Source of the DNA: Sciurus carolinensis
Taxonomy: Eukaryota > Chordata > Mammalia > Rodentia > Sciuridae
DNA: 64,000 bases
Direction of reading: 5' to 3'
NCBI RefSeq assembly: GCF_902686445.1
Contig: NC_062218.1
Location: 11,941,015 to 12,005,014 of the forward strand
Part shown: positions 1 to 11,899 of the stretch, piece after piece
How positions within the stretch are numbered: position 1 is the stretch's first letter
How the letters are laid out: every line of letters begins with the position of its first letter
Translations under genes and position numbers: made by a program
Notes under the pieces: model-generated
Told to the model about the DNA's origin: nothing
Database searches by the model: none
What the model saw: the letters and a program-made list of their open reading frames with translations, nothing else

Positions 1-518
1 AGAAAACTTCTAGGAGGTAGAATTTCAGGCAAGACTTGAAGAAGGGTAAGATTCAAAAAGGTAGAGCATAATAACATATGTGGAAAATCAGCCCCAAGCT
101 TGGAGTTTAGAATTCAAGAGAGTTTGTCTCATACTGCACTTGTGAGGGAAAATGATGATTAATCTCCGAAAGGCAGCTGGAGGTTGAAGGTGACTGTCAA
201 TTGTAGGTAGCATCCCTTGCAGGCATTAGGGAGTCATTAAAGAATAAATTGATGGAAGTTCAAGGAGGTTACATGGGTAGTTGGATGCAAGGAGGATTGG
301 AGTGGGAAGAGAGAAAGGAACCATGCTGGACATGAGAAAGACAAGACTCAGTAAATGGGTAGAAGCAGTGGTCACCCATGCCACCCAAAAATGAGCAAGC
401 AAACAAACTGAGCCAAATGAGCCAGGTCCCCTTTCCACATCTATTTGACTAAGCTACTCCTACATAGAAATCCTGGTTGAAGAAGGAATGAGAAGGAACA
501 AATAGAACAAGCCTGACC

Positions 519-520
<2 letters not shown>
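1..520. other. Unassigned sequence
   Basis: I see no gene, RNA gene or recognisable repeat here. Short reading frames on both strands have no recognisable domain. Confidence 0.5.

Positions 521-572
<52 letters not shown>
521..572. repeat. (CA)n microsatellite
   Basis: This is an almost pure CA dinucleotide run with one interruption (AACAC) near 560. The minus strand reads as poly-Cys/Val in a short frame, which is an artefact of the repeat. Confidence 0.95.
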
Positions 573-1940
573 ACGGTGGAATTTGACAATAGTCAGTAGC
601 GGAAGGAGACATGGCGGTCACAGATGATTCTCTTTTGTACAACTTAGACAAACTGAAGAAGCATGCAAACAAACAGAAACAAAGCATCAAGAGGAAAGTG
701 CATTTTGGAGACGAGATGACTTAAGAAATGTAAATAAAACACTGATTCTTTACCATTTGCTCTTTCCATACTGAAAACATGAAGCCCACTATAACTGTAT
801 GCGAGACCCAAACCATCCAGTATCTTTTTCTTTATTCCTCCATAATTTGAAAAATGCATAATAAAAAGAAGATGAAGGAGTCAATCATATATGGATGCCA
901 TGATTGTTTGACTGCCCACTCGAAAAAAATAAATAATGATTCTAAAAGTTTCAAATGGAGTAGTATGGCTTGTGGGTTTTGTCACCATTTTCATGAATTG
1001 GAATTGTGCAGTGCAAGCTAAGAAAGATGCACAGGTTTTCTAGAAGCTTCATCTGTTAAAACACAAAGAGAAGGGAGGAGAAATCCAGAGGAGGACATAG
1101 AAAGTTGATGCATTTAAAATAAAGCAAACACTGAAAACAGCACCCCAGTTCTGCAGGTCTACACTGGAGGAAGAGAGATGCTGCATGCTTGCTAAGTGCA
1201 AGCATGGATGTTACAGAACCTTTAATGGAGAAAGTGTAAGAATTAGCGATGAGAGAGGGATACTGAAGGAAAGACAATCTCAGAAACATCCTTTCTCCTT
1301 CCCTTCCTGTCTTCCCTGTGACTCTTCCATGTATCTCTGTAGAAATAGTGCTTCCTGACTTAGAAAATTGCTCTTCTGACTCTTGCACATACTGGAGATA
1401 GTGTGGTCTGTGATACACCACCGGCCACAGTGACCCCATTTTCCCCACGAATAATGTGAGGTGGGTGCAGCAGTCATCTTGCAGGGAATGTCCAGCTCCA
1501 AAACACAATGAACCCAAGCAAGGGATCTTAGCTCCCAAAACTTACTGCATGCATTAAGTAACAGCAATGTTACTTAACATGGATACTATGTGCAGCATCT
1601 TACAATGTGGCATATGAAACATGTGGAAAATTATATCACTTGACACGTCTGAAATGTGGTGGATCAGTTGAACATGGTAGCTTGTTAACATCTCTGTTAG
1701 CATCTCTTCTTTTCTCCATAGAAACAAATTTCCATTCCAGATGCCCACATGATGAACAAACAGTGCTCCCTGGACCATACTCATTCTCTGTGTACAAAGC
1801 TAAAATGCTTCTTAAAATTCTCCTCCCAGGCTCAGGACCTCTGAATGAAAATATGGACACCAAATTTTAGGTGCAATCATAGTTTCCTATGGTAAGTCTC
1901 TCTGACATCGGCCTTTGTTGTTGCTGCTCAGCCTGGTTTC
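573..1940. other. Unassigned sequence
   Basis: I recognise nothing in this stretch. The longest frame is 160 codons on the minus strand (1056-1538). Its translation shows no domain, signal peptide or conserved-looking segment, so I do not call it a gene. Confidence 0.5.
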
Positions 1941-1945
1941 ACAAG

Positions 1946-2255
1946 TTGAACCTCTCTAATTCAAAAATCTGAAATGAAAAATGCTCCAAAATTCTAAAGA
2001 GCATTTTGGATGTGAGAGACCCGGCAAGTAGAAAATTCCACCACCTGCTGTAATGTGACAGGTCATAGTCAAAATGCAGGTGCACTAAAATACTAATAGA
2101 ATTTCCTTCTATGTGTAGAAGGTAGACACAAATCACAAGTGAACTTCGTATCTAAACTTGGGTCTTATCCCCAAGATATCTCATTATGCAAATGTTCCAA
2201 AATCCAAGACATTCTGATCCTAAATATTTCAGATAAGGGATATTCGATCTGTAAG
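1946..2255 (-). mobile_element. Fossil non-autonomous DNA transposon (MER/Tigger-type)
   Basis: The two ends are imperfect inverted copies of one another. The left end carries AACCTCTCTAATTCAAAAAT and AAATGCTCCAAAATTCTAA. The right end carries TTCCAAAATCCAAGACATTC and TTTCAGATAAGGGATATTC. Between them is the segment TATCCCCAAGATATCTCATT, which I recognise from an old mammalian Tigger-like MER element. No transposase is present. The exact family name is from memory and is not asserted. Confidence 0.65.
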
Positions 2256-2762
2256 TTTCATGTTGAACCTTTCCAGATCATATTGCCTAGCTTGGTTGTG
2301 CCAGCTTTTCCTTGTTTAAAACCAAATGACAAAATTACATCACATGTAACTCAGGAAAACAACACTTTTTAAATTAGAACCCTGTTTGTAATTATAATCT
2401 AAAGGTCAGTCAACAGCTTGGGATTGACCTCATCATTCCTTAATCACTTGTACTTTCAGAAATTCTAGACTGAATCAAATATATGACCAGTATTAACCAG
2501 AGAGAGAGAGGAAAAGAACCTAATTAATGTGATATTTCTTGCTTTCTGGAAGCAGCAGGGGCTAATGATCTTTACCTTTATGCTACCTTTTAATTGATAT
2601 TATTCCACTTCAGAGGTGGGCATTCTAAGTAACAAAGTACAATCATTCACCAAATGTAAAGTAACAAAAATGCCAACTCTTATTTCCTCGTTTCGGGTTC
2701 TAAATTAGTTTATCAGGCATTTCTTTAGAAAGGAAATGTATTTTATTGCATACGTTACTGGT
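2256..2762. other. Unassigned sequence
   Basis: This is AT-rich, with no gene or repeat that I can name. Confidence 0.5.
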
Positions 2763-3152
2763 TGTATTAGTCAGACTTCTGTCACTATAAGGGAAATACA
2801 GAAGATAATTAACATATAAAGAGAAAAGGTCTATTTTGGCTTACGGTTTTGGCACACAGGTTCCAGTCCAAGGTCAGGTGCACCCATTGCTTTGGGTCTC
2901 TGGTGGGTGCGCTGGACAGCAATGGCAAGAAGTATCTGGTGAAGCAAACTGCTCATCTCATAGCCAGGAAGCAAAACAGAGAGAGGAAGGGCCTGAGGGT
3001 CCCATGACCCCTTCAAGGGCACACTCTCAATGACCTAAGGACCTTGCAGGAAGCCCCACCTCCTAAAGGTTCTACCACCTCCCAAGAATGCCACCCTGGG
3101 GAGCAAGCCTTTAACACAGAGACCTTTGGGGTCACTTATCCAAACCACAGCA
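2763..3152 (-). mobile_element. MaLR/ERVL-type LTR, inverted
   Basis: The segment opens with TGTATTAGTCAGACTTCTGT and closes with CCAAACCACAGCA. The first is the reverse complement of an MST/THE-like LTR end, and the block has TG...CA termini. The middle (CCACCTCCTAAAGGTTC, CACCTCCCAAGAATGCC) matches the middle of that LTR class. There is no internal retroviral sequence, so this is a solo LTR. The subfamily is not assigned. Confidence 0.7.
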
Positions 3153-5345
3153 CTGCCCATACCTAGATTTGACCTCTGGTTTTGGAGACATCAAGGAGCA
3201 GTGGAAAAGGCCAAGGGCCTCCTCCAGCTGCATCCTCCTCCTGCTAAAACCCGCCCACAGACACATGGAGCCTGCTGAAAGCCAGATGTCAAGATCACTA
3301 AGGGAACATTTTGGGGGTTGTCTATGCTGTTAGCATGATGGTTCATTTTTGTTAAGCAGAGAAAGAAAAAAATTGATAGGTTCACCAATAAATAAAAATA
3401 TTCTCATCTAACCTTGCATTTAGGTCTCTTTGCTTTTATGCTAAAAGATTAGGAAATCGTAACCTCTAAATCATGTTCCCTTCTGAGAGAAAAACTTAAT
3501 GAGAAGAGGGAATCAAATGTCATTCAGTGTAAAATAAAATCCTAATATTAGGAATTGTTAGTAGTTTTACTCAGGAGACTTCTTCTAAAAGCAGCAAAGA
3601 ATTACCCCAGCTTCTAACATCATCCCCTCAGAAGCACATTAATTAACCAGAAGCATATTAATAGAGGAATTTACCAACTTGAGATAGCTTGACTTCACAG
3701 ACCCCCTGTAGTCTGATTTTTTTTAATCATAACTAAAAATCCACAAGAATAATTAAGACATTTTACAAACACCTGTGGTTGGTACCCATGCTTGTGCCAA
3801 GGGGTTTGGCACTAAAATGGGATGTGCTGATTTAAGAGGCAGAAAACTTTTTTGAGTTATAAGAATGGGATCAGATACAGCAAATCCATTTATCTGAAGC
3901 CAGACAGTAATTTCTGCAAAGTAGGTTTTAGCTGTCTTTGAAAAGCTTAAGAATAGATTCGGGGTCACATCAAAAGATGCATCCAGTCAGAAAAAGAATG
4001 ATTTGATCATCTCACAAACAGAGCAGTTGGTGGCAGATCAGAGTTCAAGAGGAGGCCCAGGGGCTATTCTTTCTGCAACCCCAGCCTTCACCAACACCAT
4101 GGTAAACTCAGAGTGCAGCGGTCTCTCCAACTTAGCCTCAGCTGTATTTCTGGGTCTTCATACTGTTCATTACATGAATGAAGCACAGCCCCATATTTGT
4201 CCTCATCCAGGAGCTAATTAGCTTTCTAAATCCCAAACTACCTACAGTTACAAATTATATTACAGTGACTCTGCTACCAACAAAACAGGATTTATTTATA
4301 TCACCAAAGAAGACAAAGATAACCACTGACTGGTTAGTATTTTCTGTATTTTTCCTTTCTTAAGCACAGTAGCCTTTACAATAAAGGTCATTACTATCTA
4401 CGGATATCAAATGACAGATCTCAGACACTGCAATTTCCCTCAACAGCAAAAGTGCTAAAATATTATTTCAGTTACCAAACATAAATTCCATTTACCAGGT
4501 ATTTAAAGAATAAATTTATTTTATTGCTCACAAAGTTAAGTTATAGAAACTCTCAAGTGTTTTCTTCAGGGCTTCCTTGAGGTTGAATTTTCAATGCTTA
4601 CTTCCTACCACAACCAACATCACAGCTTCCTACCAGAGCAGAACTGAAAGGACACCTGAGTAAAGCGAATGCATTTCCTACCACCTAGCAATTGCTGCAT
4701 AATGCAATACCCAGTTCCTGCTCCTGAATTGCCAGCACCCTGGTTTTTCTATCAATTATTAATTGTTCCACTGAAAACAGTTAATATTGAACCATATATT
4801 TAGCTACCAAATAGACTGAAACAGCCAAATGAAATTCACAATTAACTACATAAATCAACTTTTACTGATTAAAGTGAATTCCAAGTTGGGATATAAATGT
4901 ATCTAGGTATGAAAACATGAAAGCCAGGTTGAGGTAAGGATTGTAGCCCTTACCTGGTGATCCAGTGTTGGACATGAAACTAATCTGAACAATTTCTTTC
5001 TTTGGATTGTTTTAACTTTCAAATGTTACATAATCAAAATTATAGGATGGTTCCTGTTTCATAGGAACCAAAGGTAGCACAGAAAGACATTAAATATCAA
5101 ACCTAGTACTATAATCCCCTTTTAAGGTGATAATTAAATTAATTTCATGTTTTAGATATGATTTTAAAACAAATGCTATGTATTTTTTTAAAAAGCACTT
5201 AGTATAGTTCCTTAATCTCACCAAAGGCAATCAATAAATATTGATCTGTTTTCTCTGGGATATGAAGAAAGTTATTCAAGAAAGTATAGGACAGGTCCTT
5301 TCCTGAAAGAGCGTAAAATCTAGCAAAGGACATAAAATGCAGTAG
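3153..5345. other. Unassigned sequence
   Basis: Two kilobases of AT-rich DNA without a frame above about 75 codons and without a repeat I can name. I see nothing functional here. Confidence 0.5.
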
Positions 5346-5394
5346 GCTGGGGTATAGCTCAGTGGTAGAGCAGTTGCCTAGCAAGTGCAAGGTC
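5346..5394 (+). repeat. ID-type SINE fragment (tRNA-Ala-derived)
   Basis: GGCTGGGGTATAGCTCAGTG, followed by a GCAAGTGCAAGG segment, is the A-box half of an ID element. The copy stops before the B box and poly-A tail, so it is truncated at the 3' end. It is a SINE remnant and not a tRNA gene. Confidence 0.85.
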
Positions 5395-5396
5395 AG

Positions 5397-7070
5397 TCTA
5401 AACAAGCTAACAACACATACCGATTGTCAGGCCTTCAAGACATATTGGAATTCAGGATGCTCTGTCAAGCTCATGAGTCAAAATACGTAAAATATAGCCA
5501 TAAAATATAACAAGATTTAAAAGATAAGAGCTTTTCATAAAATTCAGCTTTGAAATCAGCCTAAATCACTTAAATGAAGTAGACTCAGTAGCATCTCTAA
5601 AAATTATAGGGAAAAATTTTAAAGTGAAATAAGGTCTGTAAGAATTTCTTTTCATTTATAAAGAATGACAGAAAATAAGTCCCTGAGGTAAGTGTTCTGA
5701 ATGTGAGCTAGAGCAGCCCATGATTTCTCTCTGCTTTTCCATGTTCTCCCCGCTCCCCTTCCCCAAAACAGAGTTGACAAGTGGATCTGTTCCAACAGAA
5801 AATTCTAGAAGGAGGTTCCCCTTTAAACCACCGCAGCATGCATCTCACTGGCAGTCCCTGAGCCAGGCCCACTCCACCTTCTGTGCCTGACTCTTCTCTT
5901 CCTCCTCTCTCTTCATCTCCCCACCCCCTTTCCCTGTCCTTCCTTCTGACCCTAAGACACAAAAGGAAAGTGACCTCTCACCCAAGTCTCAGGGTCCCCT
6001 CTCACATCGTCACTGCTTTTCTTGCCATTCTGAGCACTGTTTTAGAACAAACTGGGATCTCACAATCAATATCAAGGTGAGGCAGACCCAGGAAGGCTGC
6101 TGCTGGAACTGGTGTCTGCCAGACCACTAAACTCATTGCGTACTAATAACAAAGCACAGAAAAATAAAAATGGAAGGGGTTAATTCACCAAGGGACATGG
6201 AGCAATAGGAGAAAAATCTGTCACTTTTGTGACCCAGAAAACACAGAAACCCAAAAACAGCAGTCGCCTAGGAGAAAATGCAAGGCAATTACAACGAAAA
6301 GAACTAGAGTCGAAGGTAATTTTTCTCCAAGCTGTTATCCCCACTTGGGAATTACATTTCTCTATTTTTTTTTTAAAGAAAATTAATGAAATGGAAAACA
6401 TGTTCAAATCAAAAAAGTTGGCCCTGTAGAAACTGTTCAAAATGGTAAGCACTCTATTTAGAGTTTATTTTTCCTAATTAGTTCTATTTGACTCTTGTAG
6501 AGACTAAACCTTATTAAAACCAGTTCAAAGTTCTTATTTCGATATTAAAATCGTAATCACTATATATGGGAAAGTAAGCCCTGAAGGGAAGGGAGTCCGT
6601 GGGCAATAATGGAGAGGGGAAAGGGCTTGGAGAACCCCTGCCCTTCCCTCCAAGCTGCTGCAGCGACCCAGTCCTCTGTGGGGATCCCCACCCTGTTCCC
6701 CAAAGGCACTTTCCTGACCTGTCTGAAACACCCTCACTCCTTCTGCCCTGCTCCAGGGACAAGGACGTTTTCATGTCCCTTCCTCTACAGAGTTCTTCCT
6801 GAATCTCATGGTTCCCTCTATGAAATTCTGTTGTCCTTTCCTCAATTCCAATAGTTTCCATAGGGAATAGTAATACATTTTAAAAATATAAAGTGCATTA
6901 GGATAAGTTTTTCAACAGAGGCTTTGAGTACTGTGGCTAGCAATTCATCTGACAAATTAGGTGCCCATTCAACATATCACGAATAATCAGTTTAAATCAT
7001 CTATACAGAGTATAAGAAATCAAAAACGTTATCCCTTTTTGTTTAAAAAAGTTTCTTTTTCCCCCAGTCT
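5397..7070. other. Unassigned sequence
   Basis: No gene or named repeat. Frames of 84-115 codons at 5708-5962 and 6514-6861 (minus) have no recognisable domain and overlap frames on the other strand. Confidence 0.5.
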
Positions 7071-7175
7071 CGTGTATTCTATTTTACTTTTTTCTTATTC
7101 TTTATTTTACAGACTGCATTTTGATTCACTGTACACAAATGGGGTACATTTTTTCACCTCTTTTTATCCATTTGA
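7071..7175 (-). mobile_element. L1 3'-end fragment, inverted
   Basis: TTTTGATTCACTGTACACAA followed by ATGGGGTACA is the reverse complement of the 3'-terminal motif seen in the other L1 tails of this window (18901-18935, 59530-59570). Only about 100 bp is left. Confidence 0.6.
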
Positions 7176-7179
7176 AGGC

Positions 7180-8511
7180 ATTCTCTCTCCTGACATTATT
7201 GTTCTCACTCTTCTTGTTTTCATTTTCCTTTTAATCCGTTGCCATAGGAAGTGACCGCATTGTTTGTGGGTAAGCAATAGAAGGAAACACTGGTAAGGGC
7301 AACAGGCAGACTCCAGGGCTTGTGGCCCTTGTACAGTGGACGTAGCTTCCTCATTCTGCACTTCTGCCCTCCCCCTTAGTCTAGGCCAACTGGCATGAGG
7401 GTTACTCCATGACCAACACCCACATTTTTCTTGCAGGTGCTCTTTTATTATCATTTCACTGAGTGATTATCAAATAGGGTAGAATTGCAAACTTGGATTT
7501 GTGAATTATTCATAAAAGTCAATTTCAATATGCTGAACATGAAGTTACCATAGCTTGGAGCCATCAGCTAGGGTTTACAAATATTTTCCCTGCAGGGAAT
7601 TGTTGCAATGGTATTTGTAGTACAGGAACGTCAAATTGGTCAAGTCCTATTATTAGTAATGGATCTAGAAAACACATGAAAGAGCACTATACCTACCAGT
7701 GACAGGCTTGGGTTTATCGGCCTTCCTTCTTTTCTTTTAAAGAAGAAATCCTCAGAATTCCAGTTACAAGATTTACAGCATTTCAGTCTCATACCCTATA
7801 AAATCTATGTGTGGAGGTTAATAAACAGAGATTAATCCAGAGATAGCACACATCGGTTTCTTCTTTCCTTTCAAGCACAATGTGGTGCAGGAAGCTCAGT
7901 CTGTACTGAGGAAGGGTTCCGGAACAGCTGGCCACTGGTGGAGGCGAGCTGCCATCCAGTGGCTGAAAGGAAAATACACCCAGAACCTCGCCAGACACTA
8001 AGCAAACAGAGGCAGCCTCCCGCCCACACTTCAGAGTCGGATTGATTCACACCGCCTCTCCTGCTGAGAAGACAGAATGGTGGGGGACCTTCCTGACAGC
8101 TTCACGGGATCAGGAGCAGAACCTCCTCATGTACAATTCAGCGCCACACCAAGCTTGTCTCTGTGTTCCAGTGGTTTCCCTCTCAAAAATTCCCCACCTA
8201 GAAAACTCTGCCTATTTATATCATATGAACCAGGCTAAAGGATAAAATGACTGTAAATACTAAAATGCATCTGCCTGTGTAGAAGGTGGTACATTGAAGA
8301 GAAAATCTCTTTGATTTCAATCTCTCAAGAAAAAATCATCCAAATCTCAATATTGTTTAGTTACAGGGTAAATTCTTTTGAGTTGATTCTGATCATTTAT
8401 TTTTTAATTATAAAAATTTGTTATGAAAAACATTTTTTAAAATGAATATCACCATAATGTGGGCAGTCTGTGAGAAATACCCTCTCATTTCCTTAAAAAA
8501 AATTTAAAAAG
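7180..8511. other. Unassigned sequence
   Basis: No gene or repeat recognised. Reading frames are all below 100 codons. Confidence 0.5.
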
Positions 8512-8704
8512 ACGTAGAGGCATGGTTTCACATGCCTGTAACGCCAGCAAATCAGGAGGCTGAGACAGGAGGATCACAAGTTCCAGGCCAGCCTAAGCAA
8601 CTTAGCTAGACCTGTGCCAAAATAAAAAATAAAAATGGCTGAGAATGTGACTCATTGGTAAAGTGCTCCTAGGTTCAATCCCAGTACCAAAAAAAAAAAA
8701 AAAC
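8512..8704 (+). repeat. B1-ID heterodimeric SINE (B1-dID/MEN-type)
   Basis: The left half is 7SL-derived B1 (GCATGGTTTCACATGCCTGT, GGAGGCTGAGACAGGAGGAT). The right half is an ID-like tRNA-derived unit (ATGGCTGAGAATGTGACTCA, GGTTCAATCCCAGTACC). The element ends in a poly-A run of about 15. The two halves are joined by an A-rich linker. This composite SINE is typical of squirrel-related rodents and is one basis for the host assignment. Confidence 0.88.
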
Positions 8705-8720
8705 AAAGTAATTAAAAATA

Positions 8721-8822
8721 GGTCTGGGGGTGTGGCTCAATGGTGGAACACGTACTTGTCATGTGCAAGGCCCTGGGTTCAATCCTTAGCAGCAAATAAA
8801 TGAATGAACAATAAAAATAATT
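8721..8822 (+). repeat. ID-type SINE, monomer
   Basis: A complete ID unit: A-box region GGTCTGGGGGTGTGGCTCAA, central GCAAGGCCCTGG, B box GGTTCAATCC, then an A-rich tail. It lies 17 bp downstream of the heterodimeric SINE, in the same orientation. Confidence 0.9.
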
Positions 8823-8869
8823 TTAATATGTTATATATACAGACCCATGTATATACACATATTCCTGTA

Positions 8870-9350
8870 TTTCTAGCTAAAAAGATAGAATGAAAACTTT
8901 CTCATGTTACTGAATATTCTATAAATATGGCTTAATGAGCTGCATATAACACTGATTATATAGGCCTTAATTTATTTAGCCATTCTAACTTTCAGATTGG
9001 TTGTAATTTTCTCTATTATAAATAATACTATAATGAATAGCCCCAAGTACAAATTCTTGTATGACTATCCACTTATTTATTTCAATAAATTATTAGAAAT
9101 AAATTATCCTTAAGAATTATGCTCTTTGGTTCCCAAGAGAAATTTGATGTTATTTATTCTCTTTGCCAAATGATAGATGAGAAGCAGCAAGTCACTGTCA
9201 TTTCCTTGTAAGTTTAATTTGAACGTCTTGTGACAAGAGTGAAACTGAATATTTTTAAATACTTATTGGACCTTTTATGTTCTATGGTTTGTTTTCTTTC
9301 TATTGTGAATGACCTGTTTATGTCCCCTTTTATTTTCTGCAGATAATTTT
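8870..9350 (-). mobile_element. Old L1 fragment, inverted
   Basis: Scattered matches to the reverse complement of an old mammalian L1 3' region are visible, including AGATTGGTTGTAATTTTCTC, ATAATACTATAATGAATAG and GTGAATGACCTGTTTATGTC. The copy is highly diverged and the borders are approximate. Confidence 0.55.
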
Positions 9351-9429
9351 CTTTCTGTTGATTTAAGTCTAGGTAAAGATACAGCATACATTCAGAAAAT
9401 GAATTAGGTCATTTATTATCATATAAAAG

Positions 9430-10050
9430 TAGAACTAAAGACAAAAGCTTTGAAGGTGTTGGGGCTCAGGAAACAAAGGCACTTGAGCAGCCTGAGAACG
9501 TTGAACAAAGGTACACTGGAAGGCCTCAGAAGCAGCCTCGGAACCAAAGTCTCTCTGCCCTTCTCTGCCCCTCATCTCTTGCCTCTTGCTCTCCCCCAAA
9601 GAGATCCACAGAAACAAGAATTCCTCTTCCCCCATATGGGCCATATAAACTAGAACCCATGCCCCAAGCCAGACATCAAAACTGGAGTTAGGACTCTGAT
9701 CATTCCCTGTCTTCCTCTGCCCTGCTCTTGTCCTGTGGTAGGACATGAGGCCCTCATCTCCCGTGGGTCCTGTCCAGTTCCTGGAGGTAGGAATGCCACA
9801 CAGAGGTCAGGAAGAACCTGAGCAGACGGGCTCTCTGGGTTCCCCTCCTTGTCTGTTACCTTAGCTCACACCTTTTTACCCCGTCGCAACTCTTCTCAGC
9901 TGCCAATTCTTCATGGAACCGAACATAAATATAGACAGTCCTCCCTGGATCTCTGGGTCTTCATGTGAAACTTTTATTAAATAAATTCACTCTGTTTTTC
10001 TCTTGTTAACCTGTCTCCTGTTACAGGAGTGCTACCATGACCACCATCCC
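9430..10050 (+). mobile_element. Candidate solo LTR (class I ERV type)
   Basis: The 3' part (GGGTCTTCATGTGAAACTTT, TTATTAAATAAATTCACTCT, TTTTCTCTTGTTAACCTGTC) resembles the R-U5 end of class I ERV LTRs, with a polyadenylation signal in ATTAAATAAA. I see no primer-binding site or internal sequence and no clear target duplication. The 5' border is a guess. Confidence 0.4.
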
Positions 10051-10533
10051 TGCCACTACCAAGATTTGAAGACAGCCACTTTATTTTCACAAAGGCATAA
10101 TCTACTATGAGAACATAGTAGCTGTGTGCTGAAAGTTGGTATTAAAATAAAATAAGAAAAACCAGTTAGAAAACACTGGCAACATTAACAAACTATAGGA
10201 AAAGGATGCCCTAATAGAATGTGGGGATAAAAATACATTAAGCCTTCTATTGTTCCCAAATAGTGTTATTTTATAGTGCCACAGAGAACAAGAGTAGTCA
10301 TTCATTAGAACATGGAAAACTTTAAAGAGCAGAAGTCCTGCCAAGCCACAATCTCCCAGGATCATGTTATAAGTTGGAAATTAATCATGGAGGAATTGCA
10401 TGTCTCTCAGTTGCTTTTACATTCAGAAAGACTTCTTTTAAATTACTAGTGGGTCCTTGCAAAACCAGAAACGTTAAAAAAAAAAGACCACCTTGAATAC
10501 TGTAACAAATCCCACTAGACTCAAGAAGACTGA
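10051..10533. other. Unassigned sequence
   Basis: No gene or repeat recognised between the candidate LTR and the start of the L1 block. Confidence 0.5.
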
Positions 10534-11899
10534 TGGAGGCTGAACATCCAAGATGGCGGATAGAGGGAGGCTGCGTTACTTGTCGCTCCATAACTTGGGT
10601 TTCAAGCAGAGGATATCTGTTTCTTGGTGAGGCAGTTTTTGCAGTTTATCAATCCCTGCTGTTTACCCCATTTGTCTACTGTGATCACCTGCAGTCTGCC
10701 AGAATATCGACTACTTTTAAGTGCAGATTGCTCACTGTCTGGCACCTACCATCCACCATTTGCCTGCCTCTTGCCTGTCCATCACCTGCTTTTTCACCTA
10801 CCATCACACACCACCCAAATTTCACCTCCCAATCATCTGACAGCAGTCAGAAGATTGACCACAGACTGCAGTGGAGTACCAGCTGCCCACTGTTGCCGGG
10901 AAGTTCACTGTCACAGGTACTTGCAGGTTTGGTTACACATGGCTGCTGCCATTTTGAGAAACAGCAAGGACTTGTAGACCCCTGGCCAGATGACTAAGCC
11001 CTGTTTCCATGATCCCTCAGCCCAGCTGATTATTCACTGCCTTCAGGGCCCTCACATCAACTGACTGCTCCCACCATCAGGACCCCCAGACTGACTGCAC
11101 CCTGTCTCCAGGATCCCGCAAACAGACCAAACAACACCCCATCTCCAGGACCCCTGTCCGATGAACCACACCACACCTCCAGGACCTCCAACCAACCACA
11201 CTCACACCCCAAGCTGCAGCTCCCCATTGCCAACACATTTGGAAGCCAGAGCAGCCATCCTGGAAACTGTATCTCCCATCTTTAGGTGAGGCAAATCCAT
11301 CCTGAGACACCTGCTGGAGACTGGAAGCTCATTGTCAGGGACCTCTCATATCAGGCTATTGAAGACTGGGAGGTTTGAATACTATATGACTGATATAGTG
11401 TAGATTTTTCTTTTTTCTTCTTATTAAAAAATTTTAAGTTTTATTTCTTAACTTTTCTTGCTCTTTTTCCTTTGTTTACCTGTTCCTCAGAGTCTCTTTC
11501 TCCCTTTTCCCATGCTAGCAACTGACTTCTTTTGATTATACTTGCACTCTTTCTATGATCTAGAATTTCTATATATTCTTTTTATTCCATTAACAGCTAC
11601 ATCCTACACCCCTCTGCATCCTCTTTGTCCTCCATTAGAAACTGTAGACCTTATTGCAAATCTATTTGTTATACTGAAGATAATAATTGAACTCATTCTG
11701 TTTATTATGACAATATTGTTAACGTCCTCATAGGGGTTATTTGGTTTCGGGTTGCATGTTGTCTGAACGGGGCACTGCAAATATTGATCTCTCCCTTAAA
11801 GAAAAGGTTTTGGAAACCTATAAGGTCACTATAAGCCTATAGGGGGGAAATTGCAATACCCCAGATCTGCACTGCTAGAGGGGAAGATACATAAACAAC
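10534..11899 (+). promoter_or_regulatory. 5'UTR (internal promoter region) of the old L1
   Basis: About 1.35 kb precedes ORF1. It opens with CCAAGATGGCGG, a YY1-like CCATNTT core on the opposite strand that is common near L1 starts. A C-rich, CACACC-rich part follows (10750-11340), then a T-rich part (11400-11720). The segment near 11347 (ATCAGGCTATTGAAGACTGG) and the segment near 11830 (CACTATAAGCCTATAG) recur in the young L1 at about 20220 and 20269. The roughly 440 bp between them here is missing there. A 154-codon frame at 10533-10997 lies wholly in this UTR and is not a gene. Confidence 0.75.

Noticed and set aside
1056..1538. 160-codon minus-strand frame
   Set aside because: No domain and low-complexity-free but unremarkable translation. 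A second minus frame overlaps it.
5346..5394. tRNA gene
   Set aside because: The A-box-like sequence belongs to an ID SINE fragment. The acceptor stem, anticodon arm and B box are not present.
10533..10997. 154-codon frame at the start of the L1 block
   Set aside because: It lies entirely inside the L1 5'UTR, overlaps another frame (10624-10977), and has no domain.
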